This document shows, piece by piece, positions 17,047 through 25,549 of a DNA stretch of 38,916 nt (position 1 is its first letter; each line of letters opens with the position of its first letter). The stretch covers positions 1 through 38,916 of the forward strand of contig CALMVK010000157.1 in the NCBI GenBank assembly GCA_937873145.1, read 5' to 3'. The translations under genes and the position numbers were made by a program. The notes under the pieces were generated by a model that was not told the origin of the DNA, ran no database searches, and worked only from the letters and a program-made list of their open reading frames with translations. The DNA is from an uncultured Granulicella sp. (GTDB lineage: Bacteria > Acidobacteriota > Terriglobia > Terriglobales > Acidobacteriaceae).

Positions 17047-17081
17047 GCCGTCATTCTGGCGCAGCCAAAATCCCCATATTT
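17047..17081 (+). repeat. REP-like palindromic element, copy 2 of 2
   Basis: Same 35-base unit as at 14470-14504 with two differences (33 of 35 identical). One of these breaks a base pair of the hairpin. It lies in the convergent gap between the fusion gene and the carrier protein gene, where it could also end transcription from either side. Confidence 0.7.
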
Positions 17082-17112
17082 TTACCAGCTAAGCAGCACC
17101 AGGCAATCAGCT

Positions 17113-17373
17113 TCAACCCTTCTTCGCCGCCTTCTCCACAACCAAATCCACCAGATCCCCAACCTCCTTCAAATCCTGCAGCTCGCCCAGCGCGAACTTC
17201 ACCTTGAACGAGCGTTCCACCATCTCGATCAGCTCAATATGCGCCAGCGAATCCCAGTTAGGCGTATTCAGCGCATTCGACTTACGCGTCACCGTCAGCT
17301 TGGGCGAGTTCAGCGCCTCGCGAAAAATCGGCTGCAACTCGGCAAGAACGCCGTCCGGGGAAAGGTCAGGCAT
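17113..17373 (-). CDS. Acyl carrier protein
   Basis: 86 residues, acidic, with a four-helix carrier-protein pattern. The phosphopantetheine site is Ser42 in NWDSLAHIELIEMVE, starting helix 2. The ATG at 17373 is chosen because GGAG lies eight bases ahead and the codon overlaps the stop of the FkbH gene (ATGCCTGA), a sign of coupled translation. An upstream in-frame Met would add a basic segment unlike any carrier protein. FkbH proteins load a glyceryl unit derived from 1,3-bisphosphoglycerate onto a dedicated carrier protein, and this is the obvious partner. It is equivalent in place to DltC of the D-alanylation system. Confidence 0.9.
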   Translation of the reverse strand: MPDLSPDGVLAELQPIFREALNSPKLTVTRKSNALNTPNWDSLAHIELIEMVERSFKVKFALGELQDLKEVGDLVDLVVEKAAKKG

Positions 17374-19159
17374 GAGCAAACTCCAGCACCTTAATGTGCG
17401 TATTCTGTTGCGTATAAGCGGCCAAATCAAGCGTCCACATCGTCGCACCGGCGGCTAAGCCGGGAGGTGCAGGAGCAAGTGAAAACCCTAGCCGCGAATA
17501 AAAATCAGCTACCATGCCATTCTTCGCCGTCGGCAGATAGTAGCCCACAATCGTCTCTAGACCACGCGCACGCGCACGCTCCGCCAGCACGTCGAGCATC
17601 GCGTTCTCCATCTCACGCTTCAGCACACGGCAGCTCATCAGCCACAGGTCCATGTGCAGCACCCGTCCCTCGCCGCGCCCAAGCACGATCGAGATCAGGC
17701 CATTATCGCCAAAGCGATCCGTCAGCCTGCCATAGAGACCGATGGTGTTTCGGTCCTTGGCTGCGGCTTCCATCTCCGCCAGCGTATAGCGGCGCGTGGT
17801 CAGATTGAACTGGTTGGTCTTGTTGGTCAACTGCGCGATCCGCTCCAGATACACGGGCTTGAAGACATCGATCTCCGCCGTCATCTCGAGCGAATCAAGG
17901 TATTCGCCATAGTCGGCGAACCTGGTCGCCTGCTCCGCGCGTTGCGAGTTTCCAGCGTAAAGCGCGGCCCGCTCCAGGTCTTCCTTCGAGAGAGACACCG
18001 GCTCGAAAAAACGTCCTTGATCGATAAACTGCGCGTACTTCGAGACATCATTGCCAACCTCGGGTACCGCCACGCTCGGGAGCTGCGCCTCTACAATCGC
18101 ACGCTCGGCCGGGTTGTCGTCGATGAACACAAAGCTGTCCACGCCCAGGTTCAGCTCACGGGCGATCGCAAGGAGATTCTCATGCTTCGGCTCCCAGTTC
18201 GCCTTGAAGCAGGAGAAGTCCTTAAACTTCAGGATTGAGCTCGGATGCGCAAAGCCGGACTTCGCCACGTCCTCATTGTTCTTCGAACAGACGGCAAGCA
18301 GCACGCCGCGATTGCGCAGCGCGAGGCAGTACTCCTGAAACGCGGTGTAGGCTTCCGCCACCGGCGTCTCTCGCCCAATCTGAATTTTCTCGACACCATC
18401 GTCGCCGATCACTCCGCCCCACAACGTGTTGTCGAGGTCGAGCACCAACACCTTGCGGCTCTTGCCGTAGAGCGCGCGGATCATCGCGTTCAGCGAGCGC
18501 GCCAGCTCCAGATTGGCCTCCGCAGTCAGCAGAATCTTGTAGCTGAAGTAGCGAGGCCAATCGAACCAGTGACGCAGGCCCAGATGCGCGGAGATTCCGT
18601 GTACATCCTGCACCAGCAGCTTGGACCGACCCGCAGCCTCCTGCGCAAATGCTACATTGAGCTGCATGAGAAAACGGCTTTGTCCCCCAGCCGCAACCGC
18701 ATCCATATTCCCGAGCAGCGCATGTGGCGGTAGCTCAAAGTTATTTTGGATCACCTGGCAGCCAAGCTTTTCGAGCGCGTCCCAAATCTCCCTATACCGC
18801 GCCAGCTCCGCCTGAACACAGCCGGCGAGTTCCGCTTCCGTCGAGCCCAATGGGGGTAGTTTGCGGATGTTCAGACAAGATGTGTGCACATAGACAACCT
18901 GCGGCTGGAAGTCGATCAGCGCCTGCGGATCGTGCACCGCATCTTCATAAAATCGTCCATACTCCGACTGATGAAAGACCGGCTGGAAGCCTTCTGCCAG
19001 CAGCAGCAGCTCTAAAAAATTGACCAACTCCTCGGTCGTCGAGCCCCCCAGGACGGCAACGCGCAACTCCTGCAGACCTTCCCTCGATGTAAGCTCACGA
19101 CGCAGACTGCGACGCTTCATCAGGATGTCTTCAACCGCGCAGGCGTAGAAGTTGAGCAT
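17366..19159 (-). CDS. FkbH-like glyceryl transferase/HAD phosphatase with C-terminal GNAT-like domain
   Basis: 597 residues (584 if Met14 is the start; neither has a good Shine-Dalgarno). Residues 33-200 form an N-terminal SGNH-like region (VAVLGGSTTEELVNFLELLL). The HAD domain follows with VLDLDNTLWGGVIGDDG (motif I, 239-255), LLAVCSKNNEDVAKSGF (287-303) and FVFIDDNPAERAIVEAQ (343-359). A GNAT-like acetyltransferase fold ends the chain (NGLISIVLGRGEGRVLHMDL, MENAMLDVLAERARARGLE). In polyketide pathways FkbH-type enzymes dephosphorylate 1,3-bisphosphoglycerate and bind the glyceryl group to a cysteine (Cys291 is a candidate) before passing it to a carrier protein. The carrier gene overlaps this one by eight bases. 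No polyketide synthase is near, so an acylation role is likely. Confidence 0.9.
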   Translation of the reverse strand: MLNFYACAVEDILMKRRSLRRELTSREGLQELRVAVLGGSTTEELVNFLELLLLAEGFQPVFHQSEYGRFYEDAVHDPQALIDFQPQVVYVHTSCLNIRKLPPLGSTEAELAGCVQAELARYREIWDALEKLGCQVIQNNFELPPHALLGNMDAVAAGGQSRFLMQLNVAFAQEAAGRSKLLVQDVHGISAHLGLRHWFDWPRYFSYKILLTAEANLELARSLNAMIRALYGKSRKVLVLDLDNTLWGGVIGDDGVEKIQIGRETPVAEAYTAFQEYCLALRNRGVLLAVCSKNNEDVAKSGFAHPSSILKFKDFSCFKANWEPKHENLLAIARELNLGVDSFVFIDDNPAERAIVEAQLPSVAVPEVGNDVSKYAQFIDQGRFFEPVSLSKEDLERAALYAGNSQRAEQATRFADYGEYLDSLEMTAEIDVFKPVYLERIAQLTNKTNQFNLTTRRYTLAEMEAAAKDRNTIGLYGRLTDRFGDNGLISIVLGRGEGRVLHMDLWLMSCRVLKREMENAMLDVLAERARARGLETIVGYYLPTAKNGMVADFYSRLGFSLAPAPPGLAAGATMWTLDLAAYTQQNTHIKVLEFAHA

Positions 19160-19235
19160 AGGAACATGATACCCATGAGCATCCCTAAGTTCCCTGCCAC
19201 ATTTGTGTTATCCAGATCCAAGCTAAAACGGCAAA

Positions 19236-19274
19236 GGCCTGAGGATTGCGTATAAGGAACGCAATCTTCAGGCC
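19236..19274 (-). terminator. Intrinsic terminator hairpin after the PY-rich protein gene
   Basis: A 16-base stem (19236-19251 with 19259-19274, one G-T pair) around a seven-base loop. On the minus strand it comes 15 bases after the stop of the gene at 19289 and is followed by TTTGCCGTTTT, a weak U-tract. It separates that gene from the FkbH gene. Confidence 0.75.
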
Positions 19275-19288
19275 CTCCAGGGGAAATC

Positions 19289-20149
19289 CTAGTACGGCGC
19301 GTAGTACCCACCGCGATACGCCACTGGCCCGTACGGTCCGTAGCCATACATCACGGGCGGCGGCGGAGGAGGATAGTGCACCACGATCGGTGGCGGCTGG
19401 TACACCGGAGCCTGCGGAGCGAAGTTCTGGTAAATCACTGTCGTCGGAGGAGCAGGAGCATATGCCTGCTGCTGATATTGAGGCGGCTGCTGATATTGAG
19501 GTTGAGCGGGCTGCTGATACACAGGCGCAGGCTGGTTTTGCGGCAGCGATTGCTCAAACTGCGGCACACGCGAGATCAGCGCCTGGCGATGCTCGACCTC
19601 CATCTCGGACGGAATCCCGAAGTCGTCGAGCACCTTGAGCGTTAGCCGCGTCTCCGCCTTCAACACAGGACGTGGACCACGCCGCGGCAGGTTGATCAGG
19701 TCGATCGGCCAAAGCACCGGAATCAGCCACTCGACCGTGTCGCGCACCGGATGGCCTTTGCCATGAATTTTCCCATCCTTGTCCACGGGATACTTTGGCA
19801 CGTCGATCACGCGCACATCGACCGGAACCACAGTGTCGTTGTGCGTCACCATGCGATCGAACTTGAGTTCCATCCAACCCTTACCCACCAGATGGCCAGG
19901 GTCCTTATAGTCGACGAACGTACCCACCAGGTAGGCGTCATACGGAAAGCTGGAGCGTCCGTAAGCCTCCACGTGCGACACCTGGCATAAAATCGGATCG
20001 CCAATATTTTCGGTCTTTGAAGAAATCTTCGGCTCGGCCACCGTGCAGCGAATAATCGAGCCGGCTGGAACCAGTTGTTCTGCATCTGCGAAACCGGATA
20101 GAAGCGCGGGAGAGAGAAAAAGAGAAGCTGCAAAGAGAGAGTGCTTCAT
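19289..20149 (-). CDS. Secreted protein with proline/tyrosine/glutamine-rich C-terminal tail
   Basis: 286 residues from the ATG at 20149, which has GGAGG five to six bases ahead; the frame is open further upstream without support. A signal peptide (MKHSLFAASLFLSPALLSGF, cut after ADA) leads to a compact domain of about 170 residues. It includes GSIIRCTVAEPKISSKTENI and DPILCQVSHVEAYGRSSFPY and has a beta-rich look like VirB10/TrbI-type or OB-like domains. From about residue 205 the chain is low-complexity: QPAPVYQQPAQPQYQQP and PPPPPPVMYGYGPYGP, ending YYAPY. The function is unknown; it is probably periplasmic or outer-membrane associated, with the tail binding a surface partner or the cell wall. 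It has its own terminator and stands alone. Confidence 0.82.
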   Translation of the reverse strand: MKHSLFAASLFLSPALLSGFADAEQLVPAGSIIRCTVAEPKISSKTENIGDPILCQVSHVEAYGRSSFPYDAYLVGTFVDYKDPGHLVGKGWMELKFDRMVTHNDTVVPVDVRVIDVPKYPVDKDGKIHGKGHPVRDTVEWLIPVLWPIDLINLPRRGPRPVLKAETRLTLKVLDDFGIPSEMEVEHRQALISRVPQFEQSLPQNQPAPVYQQPAQPQYQQPPQYQQQAYAPAPPTTVIYQNFAPQAPVYQPPPIVVHYPPPPPPVMYGYGPYGPVAYRGGYYAPY

Positions 20150-20383
20150 GTGGACCTCCAGGACGGACCAACGCGGAGCTGGCCGTGCAGGTCTGGTTCG
20201 CCGGATCAACGGGGGCCGATCGTTTTCGTACAAAGGGGAGCTACGAGTTCTATCTCAGATATTAGCCACTGAGTCAGCAACAGCGCAAGCAGCTTTTCTG
20301 CAAATACGCAAATCTTCATGCCGGTTGACCCGCAAGCGGTGCAAACCCATTGCGCCGCATCGAAGCCGCCGCGCAGCCGGGCC

Positions 20384-23236
20384 TCAACCCGTATTCCGCA
20401 ACCCAGCCGAAATACCGTTGATCGTCGCCGTAATCGCTCGGTCCAGCTCCGCCGGCTCAGCGTTACCCGCCGCCATGTCCTTGCGCTTGCGCCGGATCAA
20501 CTCCACCTGCAGCAGGCTCATCGGGTCGACATACGGATTGCGCAGGCGAATGCTCTGCTCCAGCACCGGATTCTTCTCAAGCAGCGTCTTCTGCCCTGTC
20601 ACCGCCAGGACCATCTGACGCGTTAGAGTAAATTCGCCTTCCAATTTGTCAAACACCCGCGTCCGCAGCGCCTCATCCTCCACCATCGAGGCATACAGCC
20701 GCGCGATGCCAAAGTCCGCCTTGGCCAGCGCCATCTCGACGTTGCGCACAATATCGATAAACAGTGGAAACGACTTGAAGATCTGCTGCAGCTGCGTCAG
20801 TCCGTCCGGATGCTGTTCCGCATACCTCGCCAGCGCATGCCCCACACCGAACCACGCCGGCACCAGATGCCGCGACTGCATCCAGCCGAAGACCCACGGA
20901 ATCGCCCGCAGATCCTCCATGCTGCGCTTCCTGGTCGAACTCGCATCGGTGCGTTTGGCTGGACGCGAACCGATCCGCGCATGCTCCAGCTCCGCCACCG
21001 GCGTGGCCTGCTCGAAGTAGGTAAAGGTCTCCGGGTCGTCGACAATGTGCTTCCGGTAAAACGCATACGACGCAGCCGACAGCGACTCCAGCACCTCCTC
21101 CCACTCCGGCAGCAGCACGCCGGTCAGGTGCGAATCGGGCTGTGCGCGGTCGAGTCCCGGCCGCGCCAGCGCGTCGAGCGACGCAGCAATCATCAGCTCC
21201 AGATTGCGCTCCGCAAGCACCACATCGGAGTACTTCCAGTTCAGCACCTCGCCCTGCTCGGTCAGCCGCAGCGCGCCCGAGAAGCTGTCGAGCGGCTGCG
21301 CAAAGATAGCCCGGTGCGTCGGCCCGCCACCCCGGCCCACCGTCCCTCCGCGCCCATGAAACAGCCGCAGCTTCACTCCCGCCTCACGCGCCACCCCATG
21401 CAGCGCCCGGTGCGCCTTGAAGATCTCCCACGTCGAGGTAATCATCCCTCCATCCTTATTTGAGTCGGAGTAGCCGAGCATCACCTCTTGCGTATGTTGC
21501 CAGCTCTCAAGCAGCGGTCGATACGCCTGGCTCGACCAAAGATTGCGGCAGATCTCCGGCGCATGGCGCAGGTCCTCGATCGACTCAAACAGCGGCACCG
21601 GCTGTAGCCCCGGATCGCCGTCGTCCGTTCCCTCGACGCTCACATTCCCCATCCGCGCCAGCCGCACCACATTCAAAATATCTTCCGCCGAGGTCGCTCC
21701 TGAAATCACGTAGCGCTGAATCGACTCCGGAGGAAAAACCTGCTTCAGATGCCCGATCTCCCGAAACGTATGCAGCACCTCGGCACTTTGCGCGCTCAGC
21801 TCTCCGGGATCGTGCGGCGGCAAGAGTCCGGCCAACTCCACCAATGCTGCCGCATGCACCCGCGCGTGTTGCCGCACGTCCAGCGCCTGTAGATGCAATC
21901 CATACGTGCGCGCTTCGAGTAGCAGCGGATCGACCAGCAAAGCCGCCAGCCGCGCTCCACGATGCTGCATCAGGCTTGTGCGCAGCAAGGCTACATCCGC
22001 CACCAACTCCTCCGCCTTCCTGTACGCAGCCAGCGGCGGCGTACGGGCCGCGTGCTTTTCCAGGCTCGGCTGGACGCTGTATTGCGCGCTGCCTCCCAGG
22101 CGCACCATCATGCACGTCACCAGCAGCCGCACAGACTCGTTCGGAAAACGCTCAATCAGCCGCAGCTCCGGCGAGGCCGGCCCAGCAGCCCGCAACTCCG
22201 CCAGATACTGCTCCAGCCGCGCCGTCAGCTCCGCCGAGACCGGAACCTGCTGGGTCGAGCTCCCAAGCTGATCGAAGACGTTCTGCAGCCGTCGCAGGTA
22301 GTGTGCAAACAACAGATCCCGCGCCATCGTCAGCGCCTCGGCCGTCGTCTCCGGCGTCACAAACGGATTGCCGTCCCGGTCCCCACCGATCCATGAGCCA
22401 AACGTCACCAGCAGCGGAAGATCCGCCAGCGCCGGAACACCCTCCGCGCCAAACTCCGCCCGGAGTGCATGTTCCACCTCCGCGTAGAGCACCGGCAGCG
22501 TGTCAAACAGTGAGGCGTCATAGTAATCGAGTGCCATCCGGATCTCGTCCCGCACCGTCGGCCGCGCGGTCCGCACATCGTCGGTCTGCCACAACGCCGT
22601 AATCTCCGCCAGCAGGTCGGCTTCACGCTGCTCGAGCGTTGCCTCCGGAACCGGAATCCGGTCGAGCTGTTCCAGCAGATCCGAGATCCTCCGGCGCTTG
22701 AACATGACGGACCGCCGCGCCACTTCAGTCGGATGCGCGGTAAACACCGGCGTAATACATACCCGCCCTAACTGCTCGAGCGCCGCCGGCAGATCGATGC
22801 CCGACAGCCGCATCGCCCGCAGCGTTCCCTCGAGCGAGCCGCGCTGCACCTGCCCTGAACCCGAACGGCCTCCCGACTCAAGCTGGTGCGCCAGCCGCCG
22901 GCGCTTGCGATGATTCGTCTCCGCCAGGTTGATCAGCTCAAAATAAAAGCTGAACGCCCGCGCCAACTGGTACGCCCGCAACGGATCCCGGGCCTGATCG
23001 CTCACGCTTAGCAGAGCCGCCCCATGCTCGTCCTCCCGGCGGGCGATCGCGGCCTGACGCAGCGCTTCTACCTCCTCATAGATGCCCGGCTCCGCCTGCT
23101 CGCGCAGCACAATCCCCAGCAGCATGCCCAGCGAGCGCACATCGCGGCGCAGCGGAGCCGACTTCACATCGGCGCCAGAACCAAACAATTCCTCCACACG
23201 CTGAGGCCAGGAGACGGGAGACCAAAGAGACGGCAT
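20384..23236 (-). CDS. ppc: Phosphoenolpyruvate carboxylase
   Basis: 950 residues from the ATG at 23236 (MPSLWSPVSWPQRVEELFGS); an earlier in-frame Met would add 23 residues that look unrelated. Catalytic signatures are FTAHPTEVARRSVMFKRR with the essential His168, YSDSNKDGGMITSTWEIFKA, and LFHGRGGTVGRGGGPTHRAI with the second histidine and the glycine-rich loop. The C-terminal Gly of LRNTG is part of the active site in the family. The enzyme makes oxaloacetate from phosphoenolpyruvate and bicarbonate in the cytoplasm to refill the TCA cycle. Length is slightly above the usual 880-930. The 234 bases after its stop hold no gene. A Trm112-like gene lies 78 bases upstream on the same strand. Confidence 0.97.
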   Translation of the reverse strand: MPSLWSPVSWPQRVEELFGSGADVKSAPLRRDVRSLGMLLGIVLREQAEPGIYEEVEALRQAAIARREDEHGAALLSVSDQARDPLRAYQLARAFSFYFELINLAETNHRKRRRLAHQLESGGRSGSGQVQRGSLEGTLRAMRLSGIDLPAALEQLGRVCITPVFTAHPTEVARRSVMFKRRRISDLLEQLDRIPVPEATLEQREADLLAEITALWQTDDVRTARPTVRDEIRMALDYYDASLFDTLPVLYAEVEHALRAEFGAEGVPALADLPLLVTFGSWIGGDRDGNPFVTPETTAEALTMARDLLFAHYLRRLQNVFDQLGSSTQQVPVSAELTARLEQYLAELRAAGPASPELRLIERFPNESVRLLVTCMMVRLGGSAQYSVQPSLEKHAARTPPLAAYRKAEELVADVALLRTSLMQHRGARLAALLVDPLLLEARTYGLHLQALDVRQHARVHAAALVELAGLLPPHDPGELSAQSAEVLHTFREIGHLKQVFPPESIQRYVISGATSAEDILNVVRLARMGNVSVEGTDDGDPGLQPVPLFESIEDLRHAPEICRNLWSSQAYRPLLESWQHTQEVMLGYSDSNKDGGMITSTWEIFKAHRALHGVAREAGVKLRLFHGRGGTVGRGGGPTHRAIFAQPLDSFSGALRLTEQGEVLNWKYSDVVLAERNLELMIAASLDALARPGLDRAQPDSHLTGVLLPEWEEVLESLSAASYAFYRKHIVDDPETFTYFEQATPVAELEHARIGSRPAKRTDASSTRKRSMEDLRAIPWVFGWMQSRHLVPAWFGVGHALARYAEQHPDGLTQLQQIFKSFPLFIDIVRNVEMALAKADFGIARLYASMVEDEALRTRVFDKLEGEFTLTRQMVLAVTGQKTLLEKNPVLEQSIRLRNPYVDPMSLLQVELIRRKRKDMAAGNAEPAELDRAITATINGISAGLRNTG

Positions 23237-23314
23237 GGATCGGTTATAGCATCGCCTGGCCGGCACGCCGCAAGCACCTTGGCTTGCGATATGTAGCGCA
23301 CGCACCCGCGAGAA

Positions 23315-23482
23315 CTAACCCGCGCGAGCGGCAATCAGCACCGGCAAGCCATCGACGATCGGATATCTCCGGCCGCACTGGGTGCAGTCCACCGTCTTCT
23401 CCGCCAGCGCCAGCGCCGCATGGCAAACCGGACAAGCCAGCCGGGAAAGCTGCGATGCAAGCAGAGGACTCGTTGAGGACAT
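23315..23482 (-). CDS. Trm112-family small zinc protein
   Basis: 55 residues from the ATG at 23482, or 61 if the GTG at 23500 is used. Four cysteines, CPVC (17/20) and CTQC (33/36), form a zinc ribbon, followed by GRRYPIVDGLPVLI, the signature of the Trm112/UPF0434 family. In eukaryotes Trm112 activates methyltransferases; bacterial members are small, often stand next to envelope or nucleotide genes, and are poorly characterised. It lies just upstream of ppc on the same strand and may share its transcript. The partner methyltransferase is not visible here. Confidence 0.85.
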   Translation of the reverse strand: MSSTSPLLASQLSRLACPVCHAALALAEKTVDCTQCGRRYPIVDGLPVLIAARAG

Positions 23483-23555
23483 GACCAAAGTGTAGTGCAC
23501 CCCTCTGCAAGGGGCTTACCTCCCTGTGTAGCGGGTTTAGACTTGAGGTATGCAT

Positions 23556-24515
23556 ATGGTCGCCTCAAAAAATCGAACGATCCAGCGCATTCTCACATGT
23601 TCTCTGGTCGCGACTTCTTTATACGTCTGCGCCACGCTCTTCTTCGGCATTCGCGCCCATTCGCTCGCGCTCGTCTCAGAAGCTGGTCATAACGCCTCTG
23701 ACATGCTTGCGATCCTGCTCTCTTTCGTTGCCGTGTACTTTCAGGCGCGCCCCGCGGACGACCGCAAAACCTTCGGCTACCAGCGTGCCGGCGTCCTTGC
23801 CGCCTTCGTCAATGCCTTGACCCTCATTGTGCTTGCGCTTTGGATCGCGTTCTCCGCCGTGCACCGCCTCTACGCGCCTGTCTCCGTCGAGCCTCACCTG
23901 ATGATCTACGTTGCTATCGCCGGCGTGCTCATGAACGGGGCCATCGCCGCCCTGCTTTGGAACAGCGCCGGTGATGTCAATATCCGCTCCGTCTTCCTTC
24001 ACATGCTCGGCGACACACTTTCCACTGCCGCGGTTATCGCTGGAGGCGCCGGCATCCTGCTGACCGGGCTCCAGTGGATCGATCCCGTCCTCTCGATCCT
24101 TATCGCTGGAATGATCGTTTGGTCTTCCTGGGGAATCGTCCGCGAGACGCTCAACATTCTTCTCGAAGGCACGCCTGAGAACCTTCTCCTCGGCGACATC
24201 CGCGCCGCCATGTCTGGGGTGGCTGGAGTCGTCAACGTGCATGATCTCCACGTCTGGAGCCTCGGCTCCAACTCCCACGCGCTTGCCAGTCACGTTCTCA
24301 TCGAAAACGACGAAACCCGCCAGGTGAGTGTGGCCGAGTGCGCCGGCATTCTCGACAACCTGAAAGATGCCCTTTGGGACAAGTTCCATATCGCCCACAC
24401 CACCATCCAGTTCGAAACCACAGGCTGTGAAACCACCCACGGCTGCTCTGCCCCACCCGCGCTCGAATCGCTCGCTGCACACGGCCACCATCATGGTCAC
24501 GCCCACTCTCACTAA
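23556..24515 (+). CDS. Cation diffusion facilitator family metal exporter (CzcD-like)
   Basis: 319 residues from the ATG at 23556, which has GAGG seven bases ahead; the ATG at 23550 is only one base from it. Six hydrophobic helices are present. Metal-site motifs are SEAGHNASDM in helix 2 and FLHMLGDTLS in helix 5, the His/Asp sets that bind Zn or related ions. A GY-QR loop (TFGYQRAGVLAAFVNA) is typical. The cytoplasmic tail has the ferredoxin-like fold (VVNVHDLHVWSLGSNSHAL), then GCETTHGC and a histidine cluster (HGHHHGHAHSH) that probably buffers metal. It would export Zn2+, Co2+ or Cd2+ by proton antiport. It stands alone on its strand. Confidence 0.93.
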   Translation: MVASKNRTIQRILTCSLVATSLYVCATLFFGIRAHSLALVSEAGHNASDMLAILLSFVAVYFQARPADDRKTFGYQRAGVLAAFVNALTLIVLALWIAFSAVHRLYAPVSVEPHLMIYVAIAGVLMNGAIAALLWNSAGDVNIRSVFLHMLGDTLSTAAVIAGGAGILLTGLQWIDPVLSILIAGMIVWSSWGIVRETLNILLEGTPENLLLGDIRAAMSGVAGVVNVHDLHVWSLGSNSHALASHVLIENDETRQVSVAECAGILDNLKDALWDKFHIAHTTIQFETTGCETTHGCSAPPALESLAAHGHHHGHAHSH

Positions 24516-24619
24516 GGCTGCCAAGCCTCTATCTCACCAAATACCGGTTACCTTTCAGGCAATCCCGCAACAATAACCCTTGCTTCGCCGGCATCCTGCT
24601 GTCCTATACTGAGGGGCAT

Positions 24620-25180
24620 ATGGTGCCGCTGGAGCCAACTCGCAAGCGCCCCGGCACCCCGCCTACCCGCGAGATCCCTGACAAACTCTACTTCCGCATC
24701 GGTGAAGTTGCCAAACTTTGCGAGGTCCCGGCCTATGTACTGCGCTTCTGGGAGGGCGAATTCCCGCAGCTTCGCCCCAATAAGGGAGGCACCGGCCAAC
24801 GGCTCTTTCGCCGCCGCGATGTAGAGATGGCTCTACGCATCAAAACGCTTCTCTACGACGAGGGCTACACCATCCCCGGTGCGCGTCAGGCCTTCAAAGC
24901 CGAGCTGCGCGGAGGCAAAGACGCCCAATCTGGCCCTGAAGCCGGAGCAACGGTCGACGCACGCCATCTCCTTGTCCTCCAGAAAGAACTTCGCGAGCTC
25001 CACGCTCTGCTCTCCCGGCCCGCCACCGAAAAACAATCGCTCCAGCCCATCCGTGCTCCACGCCCCGTGGTCCCTGCGCCCCGGCCACCGCACACACCTC
25101 TCCCCAGGCCTACTCTTCTGCAGCCCGCAAAGCCCTCCGTCCCTCGCTCCGAAAGCCTCTTCGGTTTCCCCGATTCCTAG
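24620..25180 (+). CDS. MerR-family transcriptional regulator
   Basis: 186 residues; GAGGGG at 24611-24616 precedes the ATG. A winged helix-turn-helix of MerR type occupies about residues 24-90: LYFRIGEVAKLCEVPAYVLR, FWEGEFPQLRPNKGGTGQRL and FRRRDVEMALRIKTLLYDEG. A short coiled stretch follows (LLVLQKELRELHALLSR), which would form the dimer. The tail is proline-rich and disordered, without metal-binding cysteines or a ligand domain. That places it with the HTH-MerR-only group (as in RacA or Mlr-like proteins) rather than the metal sensors, although a CDF exporter lies just upstream. The target is unknown. Confidence 0.9.
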   Translation: MVPLEPTRKRPGTPPTREIPDKLYFRIGEVAKLCEVPAYVLRFWEGEFPQLRPNKGGTGQRLFRRRDVEMALRIKTLLYDEGYTIPGARQAFKAELRGGKDAQSGPEAGATVDARHLLVLQKELRELHALLSRPATEKQSLQPIRAPRPVVPAPRPPHTPLPRPTLLQPAKPSVPRSESLFGFPDS

Positions 25181-25215
25181 ACCAACCAGCCAACCCATCG
25201 GATACCCAAGGGTGC

Positions 25216-25247
25216 GGGTGCCCAGTCTCGCCTCTGAGACCTGGATT
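25216..25247 (+). repeat. GGGTGCCC...GAGACCTGG palindromic element, copy A
   Basis: GGGTGCCCAGTCTCGCCTCT followed by GAGACCTGGATTC. Compared with copy B (36913-36946) the left stem has lost one G, which leaves an imperfect hairpin. It stands in the gap after the MerR gene; the remaining bases of 25181-25390 hold nothing else I can support. Confidence 0.65.
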
Positions 25248-25390
25248 CAATCCCCCAAAGCTCTCCCACAAACGTAGTATTCCCTACCCCAACGGTGTCA
25301 GTCCTCCAGAAACAAAAGACGTATTCCCCCGCTCCGCTCTACCTGGGACACTAGTTCAGTTCGCAAGTATCACCGAATTGAGGCTGCCCC

Positions 25391-25489
25391 ATGCATGACC
25401 TTCTCGTCGCCTTCTCCTTCGTCGCCATGCTGCTCATCCCCTGCTTTGCCACCGTCCAGGAGGACAGCACGGCAGAAGACGCCTCCTAG
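25391..25489 (+). CDS. Possible 32-residue membrane peptide
   Basis: A short frame, MHDLLVAFSFVAMLLIPCFA followed by TVQEDSTAEDAS, with TGAGG seven bases before its ATG. The first 22 residues form one hydrophobic helix and the tail is acidic, the layout of many small single-span proteins. It ends 60 bases before murJ on the same strand. The good ribosome binding site and helix support it; its short length leaves chance possible. Function unknown. Confidence 0.45.
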   Translation: MHDLLVAFSFVAMLLIPCFATVQEDSTAEDAS

Positions 25490-25549
25490 CCTCTGAACGC
25501 CGTACCAACCCACGGTAAACTGTAGGCGCACCCGTCGCGCCCTCTCGCC

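Noticed and set aside
25236-25255. GGATTCAATCC as a tRNA T arm
   Set aside because: The flanking bases do not pair; the stretch is the end of the GAGACCTGG repeat.
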